Assembly (NCBI GenBank): GCA_024653355.1
Contig: JANLFQ010000002.1
Span: 62,001 to 126,000 of the forward strand
DNA length: 64,000 bases
Origin: a candidate division WOR-3 bacterium
GTDB lineage: Bacteria; Hydrothermota; Tepidihabitantia; Tepidihabitantales; Tepidihabitantaceae
Reading direction: 5' to 3'
The position numbers and the translations under genes were made by a program. The notes beneath the pieces were generated by a model, which saw only the letters and a program-made list of their open reading frames with translations, made no database searches and was not told where the DNA came from. Positions 1 to 8,268 of the stretch are shown here, piece by piece (within the stretch, counting starts at the first letter, position 1; each line of letters opens with the position of its first letter).

Positions 1-253
1 GCGCCTTATGCCCGGTCGACCAGATAATACGGTCCCGGTCTTCCCAGTAAGGATTTTCCGGGTCGTGCCGGGCAACATGAAGGTACAGTGCCGCAGTCAC
101 ATCCATAATAGAAAGCGTCCCGCCCGAATGACCCGAACCCGCAGCACAAAGCGCAATAAGGTTATAACCGCGCATTGTATTCGCTGCCTGAATCAACTCC
201 GCTACTGAGTAACTCTTCCGCACCGCATTACTCTTTGAGTCAACTATCGGCAT
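1..253 (-). CDS. tkt: Transketolase, N-terminal part (partial, runs off the window)
   Basis: The first 84 residues are visible. They contain the thiamine-diphosphate enzyme signature GHSGG at residues 41-45 and STGHKA at 79-84, both typical of transketolase N-terminal domains. Transketolase moves two-carbon units between sugar phosphates in the non-oxidative pentose phosphate pathway. The ATG at 253 is preceded by AGGAGA. The gene lies 8 bp downstream of the transaldolase gene on the same strand, so the two partner enzymes are probably co-transcribed. Whether this is a full-length enzyme or the N-terminal half of a split transketolase cannot be seen here. Confidence 0.9.
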   Translation of the reverse strand, partial: MPIVDSKSNAVRKSYSVAELIQAANTMRGYNLIALCAAGSGHSGGTLSIMDVTAALYLHVARHDPENPYWEDRDRIIWSTGHKA

Positions 254-261
254 AAATTCTC

Positions 262-912
262 CTAACCTTTTGGTATCCCCTGATAATCCTCGTAGAACTT
301 TTTAATCCCGGCATCAGTCAAAGGGTGCCGAACCATCTTCAAAAGCACATCATAAGGAACCGTTGCTATATGCGCGCCTGCCCGCATCGACTCAACAACA
401 TGCAAAGGATGCCTGATACTTGCGGCAATCACCTGGGTCGAAAAGTCGTAATAATCAATCATTGCTGCAATATCCCGAACCAGTTCCATCCCTTCGTGCG
501 AGATGTCGTCCAGTCGTCCTACAAACGGCGAAACAAAAGTTGCCCCAGCGCGGCACGCTAAAAGCGCCTGATTCGGTGAAAATATCAAAGTGACATTTGT
601 CATTATACCTTTACGCGTTAACCGGTAAACCGCCTTTAAACCTTCGATTCCCATAGGAATTTTCACCGTAACCTTCTTCGGGTCTAACTTTGCCCACTCT
701 TCCGCCTCCTTTACCATACCATCCGCATCTGGTGATATCGCCTCAACCGACACCGGCCCATCCACGACCTCCAGAATCTCTTCCACACATTCCCTAAAAG
801 GCTTACCGGTCTTTTTCACCAGTGTTGGATTGGTTGTTACTCCATCAAGGATGCCCCAGCTGGCAACATCCTTAATCTCCTTGATATCTGCGGAATCAAT
901 AAATATCTTCAT
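262..912 (-). CDS. tal: Transaldolase, small TalC/FSA-like family
   Basis: This 216-aa protein has the length of the short transaldolase/fructose-6-phosphate aldolase-like group. It shows TTNP at residues 26-29 and a VKIP motif with the likely Schiff-base lysine at residue 84. The start at 912 (MKIFIDS) was chosen because GGAGG lies just upstream and family members begin with this motif; a longer in-frame reading upstream runs into the CvpA gene and looks spurious. It transfers a dihydroxyacetone unit between sugar phosphates in the cytoplasm. Transketolase follows directly, supporting a pentose phosphate role. A second, divergent paralogue lies at 22467-23102. Confidence 0.92.
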   Translation of the reverse strand: MKIFIDSADIKEIKDVASWGILDGVTTNPTLVKKTGKPFRECVEEILEVVDGPVSVEAISPDADGMVKEAEEWAKLDPKKVTVKIPMGIEGLKAVYRLTRKGIMTNVTLIFSPNQALLACRAGATFVSPFVGRLDDISHEGMELVRDIAAMIDYYDFSTQVIAASIRHPLHVVESMRAGAHIATVPYDVLLKMVRHPLTDAGIKKFYEDYQGIPKG

Positions 913-1007
913 AATGGTTATCCTCCGTTGACTGAAAATGGAAAGTTTCTCGCCAAGGAATTTCAGTATAACAACAAAAACCAAAAAGGCAAGTATTACT
1001 ACCGGGC

Positions 1008-1589
1008 TTACCTGGTAATGCCGGCACCGTTGCGGAGCAGGTTGAGAGAGTTGCCCGCTTGTACTACTGAGCGTACTTCCCCAACCTGCTCCGCTGCCCT
1101 GCTCATTAACCTTTCCACCCCGCAACTTAACAGTGACGGCGTGTTGAGAACTTTATCCGCCAGCGCCAGAACACGCACCGCGGCACTGGAACGGCTGAGC
1201 ACGCGCACACTGGGCGGAAACAAAACGAGGGTAAAAGAAAGACCGAACCATACCACCGCTAGGCCCTTTGTCAATCCGAAAATACCACCAAGGAAGGTGT
1301 CGAGATACTCAAGGCGGCTCCAGTCCAGCAGTTTTAAAAGCGCCCGTCGGACAAAACGAAGACCCAGTCCGGTGGCAGCAATAAGAATAACGAAGGCTAA
1401 AAAAACGGATGCGGGATAGTTGTGCAGAAATCGGTCGAACACGGGGGAGACGACCGTTTGATTTCTCAGCCCTATGACAAGCCCAAGCGAAGGGAAAAGT
1501 AACGAGCAGAACCTCCTTATCAGGCCTGAATAGTAACCACTAATCATAAAACCAAGGACAAATAGAACAATAATCACATCCACCGCCAT
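1008..1589 (-). CDS. CvpA family membrane protein
   Basis: This 193-aa protein has four hydrophobic segments: near the N-terminus, around residues 30-45, around 60-80 and around 105-125. Between them lies the loop pattern [17 protein letters not shown], which matches the CvpA (colicin V production) family. Members are inner-membrane proteins linked to secretion or cell-envelope function, with no defined enzymatic activity. The start has a GAGGGG Shine-Dalgarno-like site. It is followed after about 95 bp by the transaldolase gene on the same strand and may share its transcript. Assignment rests on topology and loop motif only. Confidence 0.75.
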   Translation of the reverse strand: MAVDVIIVLFVLGFMISGYYSGLIRRFCSLLFPSLGLVIGLRNQTVVSPVFDRFLHNYPASVFLAFVILIAATGLGLRFVRRALLKLLDWSRLEYLDTFLGGIFGLTKGLAVVWFGLSFTLVLFPPSVRVLSRSSAAVRVLALADKVLNTPSLLSCGVERLMSRAAEQVGEVRSVVQAGNSLNLLRNGAGITR

Positions 1590-1923
1590 ATCACACCCCT
1601 CACTTGTAAGTGTGCATTACTTGTGCCACCAATTTTACGGTGGGCACAGGGCTTAACTTTTTTCTAACATACTTAAAATCAGGTGGTAACAATAAGTCAA
1701 CTCTGTAATATCAAAAATGCCCGCCAGTTGCACCCCCTCCATCACTATGCCTGTATCATATTCAAACACAACAACATGTCCATCGTGACCGAATTGTTTT
1801 TAACTGTCGCACCCGTTTCGCAGAAGAAATCATTGTCAGCCCCTTATCTGTTATTGTCCACAAAAGGAACTTAGGGACAAAGCAATTTCCTGTGACCTTC
1901 GCTAATAATGCGCTATCAGTCTA
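1590..1923. other. Gene-free stretch, nothing recognised
   Basis: This 334-bp gap lies between the cvpA-like gene and the end of the PPC-domain gene, both on the minus strand. I see no convincing promoter, RNA structure or coding remnant. It presumably contains the promoter of the cvpA-transaldolase-transketolase operon; a TAAAAT on the minus strand near 1635 is a possible -10 without a good -35. Confidence 0.4.
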
Positions 1924-2343
1924 TCAAAATGACAAGAGTTTTAAGCCGGTCTCCGGTTCTAGTTGTCGGCTAAGTTTCTTATCACCCGGAAAGATGGAGA
2001 TCTCGCAGGTAGCACCTACCCGACCGGCAAATAGATGGCCCCCATAGGTTGCCATCTGTCTATCGCTGAGAACGATATGGCAGTGACAAACCGGCTGTTT
2101 CCCATCCCAGGCGACATTACCCAGAAGGGATACTATCTCAAACTCGCCTTTTAGCTGACGCCGGCGGTAACTCTTTTTACTGATATTATAGTAACCCAGT
2201 TCAAAGTCGTAACCAGCACCGAGTCCAATGATAACCCCGGATTTAATTTTAATCCGCCGGACAAACTCCACAAGAGTCGTCAATATCTCTTCTCCTTGCA
2301 AAAGTCTTAACTGATAGAACCGGCTATTTTTAATCCATTTCAT
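1924..2343 (-). CDS. PPC/DUF296 domain protein
   Basis: This 139-aa protein shows the PPC (plants and prokaryotes conserved, DUF296) pattern: GLGAGYDFELGYY around residues 40-52, a metal-type HxH at 87 and 89, and GGH with histidine 103. Prokaryotic members are trimeric, metal-binding proteins often annotated as DNA-binding PD1-like; their role is poorly known. The ATG at 2343 overlaps the last codons of topA by 14 bp, indicating translational coupling. A longer in-frame reading would lie inside topA and is rejected. Linkage to topA suggests a nucleoid-related role, but that is inference. Confidence 0.8.
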   Translation of the reverse strand: MKWIKNSRFYQLRLLQGEEILTTLVEFVRRIKIKSGVIIGLGAGYDFELGYYNISKKSYRRRQLKGEFEIVSLLGNVAWDGKQPVCHCHIVLSDRQMATYGGHLFAGRVGATCEISIFPGDKKLSRQLEPETGLKLLSF

Positions 2344-4444
2344 CTTTCCCCTCTTTTTTCTTGCTCTTTTTCGTTTTCTTAACAAAACGACACTGGGGAT
2401 ACCCTGAACAGGCGATGAATTTCCCAAACCGGCCCTGCCGCTCCACCAAAGGCTTGCCGCACTTCGGACAGGATTCCGCAAGGATTTTAGGCGCCTCTTT
2501 AGGTGGACGTTTTATAAAGTCACATTTAGGGTACCCTGAACAGGCGATGAATTTCCCAAACCGGCTCTGCCGCTCCACCAAAGGCTTGCCGCACTTCGGA
2601 CAGATGTCTGCTAACGGTTTCTCTTCTCCCTTTTTCACATAGTCACATTCCGGATATTTTGAGCAGGATATGAATTTGCCAAACCTGCCCCAGCGTTCCA
2701 CCATCACCGCTCCACACTTCGGGCAATTTTCGTTCAGCTCCCGGGTCAAACCATCTTTGATTTCGCCCGCCTCCGCCTCTGCCCGGTCCAAGTCCTCCTT
2801 AAATGGCTGGTAAAAACGCGCCACAACCTCACGCCAATTTAGCTCCCCCTCTTCAACACCGTCCAGTTCCTTTTCCATCTCGCGGGTGAATCCGATTTCA
2901 AATATGTTGGCAAACCGGGGAATTAAAATGTCATTTACAACCGACCCTAACTCGGTTGGGACCAGTTTTCCCTGTTTCTTCTCAACATACCCACGCTCAA
3001 CCAGAGTCGGAACGATTGTCGCATAAGTTGAAGGTCTGCCAATCCCGTTAACCTCTAACCGCTTGATCAAACTTGCTTCAGTGTAACGAGGCGGCGGCTG
3101 GGTGAACTTCTGCTCCGGGATAAACTCTTTCATCTCAACCGGTTCGCCCTCCTGTAATTCGGGCAATGAATTTTCCTTATCCGGTTCGCCGTATATTCGC
3201 TCAAAACCCTCAAAAACCCGTCTCACCGCCTCAGTCCTGAAGGTGTAATCACCCCCTTCTACTAAAACCTCGGTCAAATTGTACAGCGCATCCGCCATTT
3301 GGCTGGCAACAAATCGGCGGAAAATCAATTCGTAAACCTTAAACTCATCAGGGGTTAGATACGGTTTAACCCGCTCTGGGGTCAAATCAAGACGGGTCGG
3401 CCTTATCGCTTCATGTGCACCCTGGGTACCCTTGCGGTCCGGATAATGCCGCGGCTTATCAGGAAGAAACCGCTCCCCGTATGTTTGTGAAATTAAATTA
3501 CGCACAGCAGTTACCACATCGTCCGCTACTCGGAATGAATCGGTGCGGGGATATGTAATTAACCCAACTGTTTCCTCCTTCAAATCTACCCCTTCAAACA
3601 GCTTCTGGGCGATACGCATCGTCCGCGCTGAACTGAACTTAAACAACTGTCCCGCCTCCTTTAAAAGTGTCGCAGTCACGAAAGGCGGTAGTGGTCTCTT
3701 ATGCCGTTCCCGCTGCTTAACAACGCTCACCGTGAACCGTGTTTCCTGACACCCGTGCCGCACCCCCTCAACTTCAGACCGGTCCTTCAACCGGAAAGCC
3801 TGATTCCTCATTTTTATCAACTGACACTCAAAACGCTCCCCGCTCGCCCGGGCAAAAATCGCCCGAACAACCCAGAACTCCTCCGGTTTAAAACTTGCAA
3901 TCTCTCTTTCCCGCTCCACCAGAATCCGAAGAGCAACGGTTTGCACCCGACCCGCCGACTTCCCTGCTCGCACAGTTCGCCACAGCAATGGTGAAACAAG
4001 ATAACCTACAAGCCGATCCAGCACCCGACGTGCTCTATGGGCATCAACCTTCCGCAAGTCAATCTCGCCCGGTGAATTAAAACCAGCCTCAATACCCCGG
4101 GGCGTAATCTCATAAAACAAAACCCGTTTTATATTCGCCCCATTCTTTATCTCCTGTGCAACCGAATAGGCAATCGCCTCGCCTTCTCGGTCCGGGTCAC
4201 AACCCAGGTAAACTGTCTTTGCCTGTTTTGCCGCCGTTTTTAACTCGTTGATGACCGGAGCCTTCCCTCTTATTTTAATATACTCTGGTTCAAATCCATT
4301 TTCGATATCAACCCCGAGTCGGGACTTTGGCAAATCCGCGATATGCCCCCGGGAGGAAAGAACCTTTACCCTGCCCTTCAGCAACCTGCTAATCGTATGG
4401 GCTTTAGTTGGAGACTCGACAATAAGTAAATCTTTTTTGCTCAT
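2330..4444 (-). CDS. topA: DNA topoisomerase I (type IA)
   Basis: This 704-aa protein has the TOPRIM domain at the N-terminus (LLIVESPTKA at 6-15, DPDREGE at 83-89) and the catalytic tyrosine at 298 in GLITYPRTDS. Three C-terminal four-cysteine zinc ribbons (CPKCG...C...C) lie between about residues 585 and 690, followed by a lysine-rich tail. The enzyme relaxes negative supercoils by cutting one strand through a 5'-phosphotyrosine link. It is followed by an overlapping PPC-domain gene. A TTGACT-16-TATTCT promoter sits nine bases from the ATG, so the mRNA may be nearly leaderless. Confidence 0.97.
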   Translation of the reverse strand: MSKKDLLIVESPTKAHTISRLLKGRVKVLSSRGHIADLPKSRLGVDIENGFEPEYIKIRGKAPVINELKTAAKQAKTVYLGCDPDREGEAIAYSVAQEIKNGANIKRVLFYEITPRGIEAGFNSPGEIDLRKVDAHRARRVLDRLVGYLVSPLLWRTVRAGKSAGRVQTVALRILVEREREIASFKPEEFWVVRAIFARASGERFECQLIKMRNQAFRLKDRSEVEGVRHGCQETRFTVSVVKQRERHKRPLPPFVTATLLKEAGQLFKFSSARTMRIAQKLFEGVDLKEETVGLITYPRTDSFRVADDVVTAVRNLISQTYGERFLPDKPRHYPDRKGTQGAHEAIRPTRLDLTPERVKPYLTPDEFKVYELIFRRFVASQMADALYNLTEVLVEGGDYTFRTEAVRRVFEGFERIYGEPDKENSLPELQEGEPVEMKEFIPEQKFTQPPPRYTEASLIKRLEVNGIGRPSTYATIVPTLVERGYVEKKQGKLVPTELGSVVNDILIPRFANIFEIGFTREMEKELDGVEEGELNWREVVARFYQPFKEDLDRAEAEAGEIKDGLTRELNENCPKCGAVMVERWGRFGKFISCSKYPECDYVKKGEEKPLADICPKCGKPLVERQSRFGKFIACSGYPKCDFIKRPPKEAPKILAESCPKCGKPLVERQGRFGKFIACSGYPQCRFVKKTKKSKKKEGKDEMD

Positions 4445-4481
4445 TGGGCGTGTAGAATAACCTATTCGATTTAAAAGTCAA
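4445..4481 (-). promoter_or_regulatory. topA promoter, leaderless-type
   Basis: TTGACT (4476-4481 on minus), 16-bp spacer, TATTCT (4454-4459), then nine bases to the topA ATG. No Shine-Dalgarno site is present. The -35 overlaps the end of acpS. Confidence 0.5.
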
Positions 4482-4864
4482 CCCTCAATTATAACCACCG
4501 CCGCCGCATAATCATCTAAGTGGGTCAAACTTAAATGTACCCGGCGCTCACCCAAAAACTGCTTTGCCCGACCGGAGACTTTAAGTGTAGGCCTGGTCCT
4601 CTCGTTGTCACAAACCTCTATCTCCTGCCAGGAGACAGCACCGCGTAATCCGGTTCCCAGTGCCTTGGAAAAAGCCTCCTTGGCAGCAAACCGGGCAGCA
4701 TAAGAAGGGTAGGGATGCGCAAGTTTCTGACAGAACTCAACCTCTGCGGGCGTAAAAATCCGCTCAACAAACCGGTGCCCAAAGTTCTCAATAGCCCGAC
4801 GAATTCTGCTTACACTCATCAGGTCAATGCCGACACCGAATATTGCCGGGAGGTCGTTCCGCAA
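4478..4864 (-). CDS. acpS: Holo-[acyl-carrier-protein] synthase
   Basis: This 128-aa protein has the AcpS N-terminal motif GVGIDL with magnesium ligand Asp14 and the second motif RFAAKEAFSKALG with Glu63. It transfers the 4'-phosphopantetheine arm of coenzyme A to a serine of acyl carrier protein, activating fatty acid synthesis. It starts three bases after the stop of the HAD hydrolase gene, in a tight cluster HIT-HAD-acpS on the minus strand. The length is normal for the family. The first six residues could be extra if an internal start were used, but no alternative ATG precedes the GVGIDL motif. Confidence 0.93.
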   Translation of the reverse strand: MRNDLPAIFGVGIDLMSVSRIRRAIENFGHRFVERIFTPAEVEFCQKLAHPYPSYAARFAAKEAFSKALGTGLRGAVSWQEIEVCDNERTRPTLKVSGRAKQFLGERRVHLSLTHLDDYAAAVVIIEG

Positions 4865-4867
4865 CGC

Positions 4868-5554
4868 CTACCCCTTCTGGTTCAATCGCTCAACTATTGG
4901 AATCAACTCTAAGATGTCATTAACCTCATAGTCGGCGCCGGAGTTTAAAGTGCCAAAACTGTCGCCGTATCGGGCAAAGACCGTAATCATTCCGAGCTCC
5001 TTAGCGCCAACAATGTCCCGCTCCGCCCAGTCGCCAACCATAATTGCCTCGGCTGGCTTGACCTGCAAAAGTTCCAGCACCTTTTCGAACGGCTCCCGGG
5101 CAGGCTTACGCTTACCGGTATCATCAAAGGTGACGACCACATCAAAAAATCGGTCCACACCCAGTGAGACCAGGCGCATCCAGACCGGCAAACGCGGTGC
5201 ATCCGAAACCACCGCCAGCTTCAACCCCAAGCGAAAAAGTTTCAAGAGCGCCAGGTTTACATGGGGGTAAGGAACGAGCGCTCCTTCCCGTGCCCGGCGG
5301 TAAGCGATAATTCCACTCGCCAGAATCCGATAATCGATATACCCCAGAACCTCCTGGAGAAAGTCGTTAAAAACCTCTTGATACTCAATCCCCTTCTCTT
5401 GATAGATTTCGTAAATCTTCTTCTTCGCCGCTTCCGGTGTTAAATCCAGCCCGGCGTCAATCATCGCCATTACCGCTGCATCCACTGCCGCTTTTTTCCA
5501 CTTGTCGAAGTCCACCAGGGTATTGTCAACATCAAACACTACAGCTTTCACCAT
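4868..5554 (-). CDS. HAD-superfamily hydrolase
   Basis: This 228-aa protein opens with the HAD motif I FDVDNT (nucleophile Asp8, general acid Asp10). It has a helical cap domain around residues 15-95, motif II near VVSDA, and a motif IV region with MVGDWAERDIVGAKELGM. The pattern fits haloacid dehalogenase-like phosphatases of the phosphoglycolate phosphatase/YjjG type; the substrate cannot be read from sequence. Its start lies two bases after the HIT gene stop and its stop lies three bases before acpS, so it is translated within a tight operon. Confidence 0.85.
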   Translation of the reverse strand: MVKAVVFDVDNTLVDFDKWKKAAVDAAVMAMIDAGLDLTPEAAKKKIYEIYQEKGIEYQEVFNDFLQEVLGYIDYRILASGIIAYRRAREGALVPYPHVNLALLKLFRLGLKLAVVSDAPRLPVWMRLVSLGVDRFFDVVVTFDDTGKRKPAREPFEKVLELLQVKPAEAIMVGDWAERDIVGAKELGMITVFARYGDSFGTLNSGADYEVNDILELIPIVERLNQKG

Positions 5555-5556
5555 AA

Positions 5557-6054
5557 TTAGCCCCCAACCATCCGTCTGAACCGCGGTAATAGCCTTTCAT
5601 AAGTTCTATCTAAATGTTCACTTACCACCTTAGTCTCAGCAAATAAGGGCATAAAGTTCGTGTCCCCCTGCCAGCGCGGTACGATGTGCAGATGGAGGTG
5701 GCCGGTAACTCCAGCACCGGCAACCGCACCTAAATTCGCCCCGATATTAAAACCCTGGGGCTTAAACTCCCGGCGTAACGCCCTCAAACTTAACTTCACA
5801 AGTTCAAGAAGCTCGCCACCTTCATCGGACTTTAAATTTTCTAAACTGGCGATGTGGCGCAACGGCGCAACCATCAAATGACCGCTGTTGTAGGGGTACC
5901 GGTTCATCACCACAAACGCCCGCTTCCCCCGGTAAAGAATCAACCCCTTTTTGTCGTCCTTCAACTTTTTTAAATAACAGAAAAGGCAGCCCTGACATTC
6001 CGGTGCCCTATTGGTAAGATACTCCGCGCGCCACGGTGCCCAGAGTTTTTTCAC
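5557..6054 (-). CDS. HIT family nucleotide hydrolase/phosphorylase
   Basis: This 165-aa protein carries the histidine-triad motif GHLHLHIVPRW (His119, His121, His123) and an N-terminal cysteine cluster (Cys20, Cys23, Cys26) seen in Ap4A-phosphorylase-like HIT proteins. Such enzymes cleave dinucleoside polyphosphates or nucleoside phosphoramidates through a covalent histidine intermediate. The start is GTG at 6054, supported by AGGAGG upstream. It begins the HIT-HAD-acpS cluster. The exact substrate is not determined by the sequence; the cysteine cluster and the opening LWAPWR favour the AP4A phosphorylase-like group. Confidence 0.9.
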   Translation of the reverse strand: MKKLWAPWRAEYLTNRAPECQGCLFCYLKKLKDDKKGLILYRGKRAFVVMNRYPYNSGHLMVAPLRHIASLENLKSDEGGELLELVKLSLRALRREFKPQGFNIGANLGAVAGAGVTGHLHLHIVPRWQGDTNFMPLFAETKVVSEHLDRTYERLLPRFRRMVGG

Positions 6055-6067
6055 TTATCCCTCCTAT

Positions 6068-7327
6068 CTAAAACAACCTCATCTGCCTGTCATCGGTCTT
6101 AACATCTTGCCCCGCTTCAATCGTCCGGCGCCGTTCTCCGGGAAGAACCTGCACTACACCGAAAACCCCATCGTAACCGGGCTCAACTGTTACATCCCCT
6201 TTTCGCATCCTTTCGACTCCTTCGCCAACCCTCGCATCAACCCGCTTGATATCATCAATCGGCACATCCATCAAAATCTCAAACTCGCTCCCCAGCGCCT
6301 TAATCAGTTCTTCGTACCGACGGGCAACTCCTGCAGTATCACGCCCCAGCTCCAGCGCCTCAGCGATAATCTCCTCCAACGGCACCAGATGCTTAAACGG
6401 TATAACATCATCGGGGCAGGAATCCGGCTTTCGGTCTGCCAGTTCTTCTACCCGATGCAAAACACCGACCGTAAGTGGCTTTCGGCACATCGGACACACA
6501 TTACCTGAAAGCATAGCCTCGGCTGGACTCATCCGCACCCCACAGTTACGATGGCCATCGTAATGATACTTCCCCTCTTCAGGAAAGAACTCAATCGTAA
6601 ACAGAAATCGACTTTTGTCTTTGGTCTTCAATACGGTACGCAGTGTGTCGTAATCCAACTCGCAGTTGAAAACATTCGCCTCCCGTCCCAAACGGCTCGG
6701 TGAATGGGCATCGGAATTCGAAATCAAAGTCTTCTTGTCTAATGCTGATAACCGCCAGTTCATTGGCGGGTCTGAAGAAAGACCGGTCTCAACCGCAAAC
6801 ACCTCATCCGCCAGGTCACCAAAACAATCCTCAAATGAATCAAATCCGGAGTTGGAACCAAAAAGCGAAAACCACGGTGTCCAGATGTGTGCCGGTACTA
6901 TAAACGCCCGGGGTTCAATTTCAATCACCCTCGCCAGCAGGTCATAACTGGATATGCTAACCGTGGGTCTACCATCAACCTCCAGCCTGCCGTAGCGGGC
7001 GAGCATCTTATTAATCTCCTGGGCGCTCTTTAGGCTCGGACAGTAAATCAGGTTGTGAATGCGCCGTAACTTACCGCCCGCAGAATAGATGTTGTTGACT
7101 TCGGTGGAAAGGATAAAATATGTGTCGCCGTATAGATACAACCCATTATCACCTTCTTTCAGATGTTCGCTTAACGATGCAAAATACCGGGGGTGAGTGA
7201 AATCACCAGTAGCAACCAGTTTGATCCCTTTAATTCGCGCCGCCCGGGCAATCGCCGGAATGTCCATCTCCTGGCTTGTTGCTCTCGAATAGCGCGAGTG
7301 AATATGCAAATCGGCAATAAAACGCAT
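6068..7327 (-). CDS. Endonuclease Q family protein (PHP domain)
   Basis: This 419-aa protein starts with a PHP metal motif (HIH, His8 and His10), continues with NSDAHSPSRLGREANVF in the PHP core, and carries a CPMCRKPL zinc motif around residue 285. This layout is typical of endonuclease Q, which nicks DNA 5' of deaminated bases such as uracil and hypoxanthine. The last five residues are QMRLF, resembling the bacterial sliding-clamp-binding consensus QL(S/D)LF. A promoter (TTGAAA-16-TAAAAT) ends six bases before the ATG, so it may be transcribed leaderless and independently of the methyltransferase gene upstream. Confidence 0.88.
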   Translation of the reverse strand: MRFIADLHIHSRYSRATSQEMDIPAIARAARIKGIKLVATGDFTHPRYFASLSEHLKEGDNGLYLYGDTYFILSTEVNNIYSAGGKLRRIHNLIYCPSLKSAQEINKMLARYGRLEVDGRPTVSISSYDLLARVIEIEPRAFIVPAHIWTPWFSLFGSNSGFDSFEDCFGDLADEVFAVETGLSSDPPMNWRLSALDKKTLISNSDAHSPSRLGREANVFNCELDYDTLRTVLKTKDKSRFLFTIEFFPEEGKYHYDGHRNCGVRMSPAEAMLSGNVCPMCRKPLTVGVLHRVEELADRKPDSCPDDVIPFKHLVPLEEIIAEALELGRDTAGVARRYEELIKALGSEFEILMDVPIDDIKRVDARVGEGVERMRKGDVTVEPGYDGVFGVVQVLPGERRRTIEAGQDVKTDDRQMRLF

Positions 7328-7361
7328 CGCCCTATTTTAACTTACTTAAACTGAATTTCAA
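7328..7361 (-). promoter_or_regulatory. Endonuclease Q gene promoter, leaderless-type
   Basis: TTGAAA (7356-7361 on minus), 16-bp spacer, TAAAAT (7334-7339), then six bases to the ATG at 7327. There is no Shine-Dalgarno site. Confidence 0.55.
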
Positions 7362-7369
7362 ATCTGCCC

Positions 7370-8116
7370 TCATTTTTGCGCCACCACCATCATCCGCACC
7401 GTTAAAGGCCCAACCGGAAGAAAACCGCCGTGGTGGTAAAAGTGCGTCTCGGAAAAACCCGCTGCTCTCAGCGCACGCCTCACCTCTTCAACTGTGTAGG
7501 CACGCTCCTCGTGTATCTCTTCATACCTTTCACCCAGCGTGCCATCACCCATCTTCTCCCAGAAGGTCAAATGGAGGGTGGAAACCTTTGTTTGCCGGTC
7601 ATAACTGTTCTGCCAGATAGAGACAATCTCCTCGGTCTCGCGGGTAATTGTCCTTGTTCCCCAACCCTCGGAAAGCCCATACACTGTATTCATATCAAAC
7701 ACAAATATCCCCTGCCCGACTAAACTTTTGAATACACACCCAAAACAGCGCTCTAGGTCCTCTTCGGTCAAAAGGTAGTTGATGCTGTCGTAAAGCGAAA
7801 TCGCCGCATCAACCGGTTCTGAAATTTTAAAATCTCTAATATCGGCACACACCAACTCAATCGGCAAATTTCCCCGTTTGCTCTCGAGCACCGCGAGCAT
7901 CTCCCTTGACCGGTCTACGCCAATCATTCGATAACCCTTTTGCGCCAGAAGTACCGTTGGAATACCGCTGCCGCAAGCAACATCAAGAATCGTCCTCGGT
8001 ACAACCTTGAACCGCCGGAAAATTTTCAACACATAGTTGACCCAGCCCGGATAGTCCACGAACTTCATCATGAACCGGTCGTAATGCCGCGCAAACCGGG
8101 CAAACGGCGCCACCAT
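7370..8116 (-). CDS. Class I SAM-dependent methyltransferase
   Basis: This 248-aa protein has the Rossmann-type SAM motif I LDVACGSG (residues 44-51), the acidic residue of motif II in GVDRSREML, and DIRDF for the third motif. It belongs to the small-molecule methyltransferase group of this fold. Its substrate cannot be inferred. The C-terminal half has the beta-strand pattern seen in homologues with a small insertion domain (STLHLTFWEKM). The gene is divergent from the secreted peptidase gene at 8269 and has its own leaderless-type promoter. Confidence 0.8.
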   Translation of the reverse strand: MVAPFARFARHYDRFMMKFVDYPGWVNYVLKIFRRFKVVPRTILDVACGSGIPTVLLAQKGYRMIGVDRSREMLAVLESKRGNLPIELVCADIRDFKISEPVDAAISLYDSINYLLTEEDLERCFGCVFKSLVGQGIFVFDMNTVYGLSEGWGTRTITRETEEIVSIWQNSYDRQTKVSTLHLTFWEKMGDGTLGERYEEIHEERAYTVEEVRRALRAAGFSETHFYHHGGFLPVGPLTVRMMVVAQK

Positions 8117-8151
8117 CTAACTCAATATAAAAACTTCGTCTCTCCTGTCAA
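8117..8151 (-). promoter_or_regulatory. Methyltransferase gene promoter, leaderless-type
   Basis: TTGACA (8146-8151 on minus), 16-bp spacer, TATATT (8124-8129), then seven bases to the ATG at 8116. No Shine-Dalgarno site. Confidence 0.6.
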
Positions 8152-8229
8152 CACCAAAATCCATGCCCCTAGCCAGTTAACGCGTTAGCCAGAATTTTAC
8201 CTGTTGCTACTGCACTTTCCGGTATCTTT

Positions 8230-8268
8230 TTGACACCTGCGAACTACCGGTTAAAATTATAATCAACA
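8230..8268 (+). promoter_or_regulatory. Promoter of the secreted M23-like gene, short or no leader
   Basis: TTGACA (8230-8235), 16-bp spacer, TAAAAT (8252-8257), followed by an additional TATAAT (8258-8263) only five bases before the ATG. Transcription should start within a few bases of the start codon; there is no Shine-Dalgarno site. Confidence 0.55.

Noticed and set aside
2344-2481. Longer N-terminus for the PPC-domain protein
   Set aside because: It lies within the zinc-finger part of topA in another frame; the ATG at 2343 opens the conserved domain.
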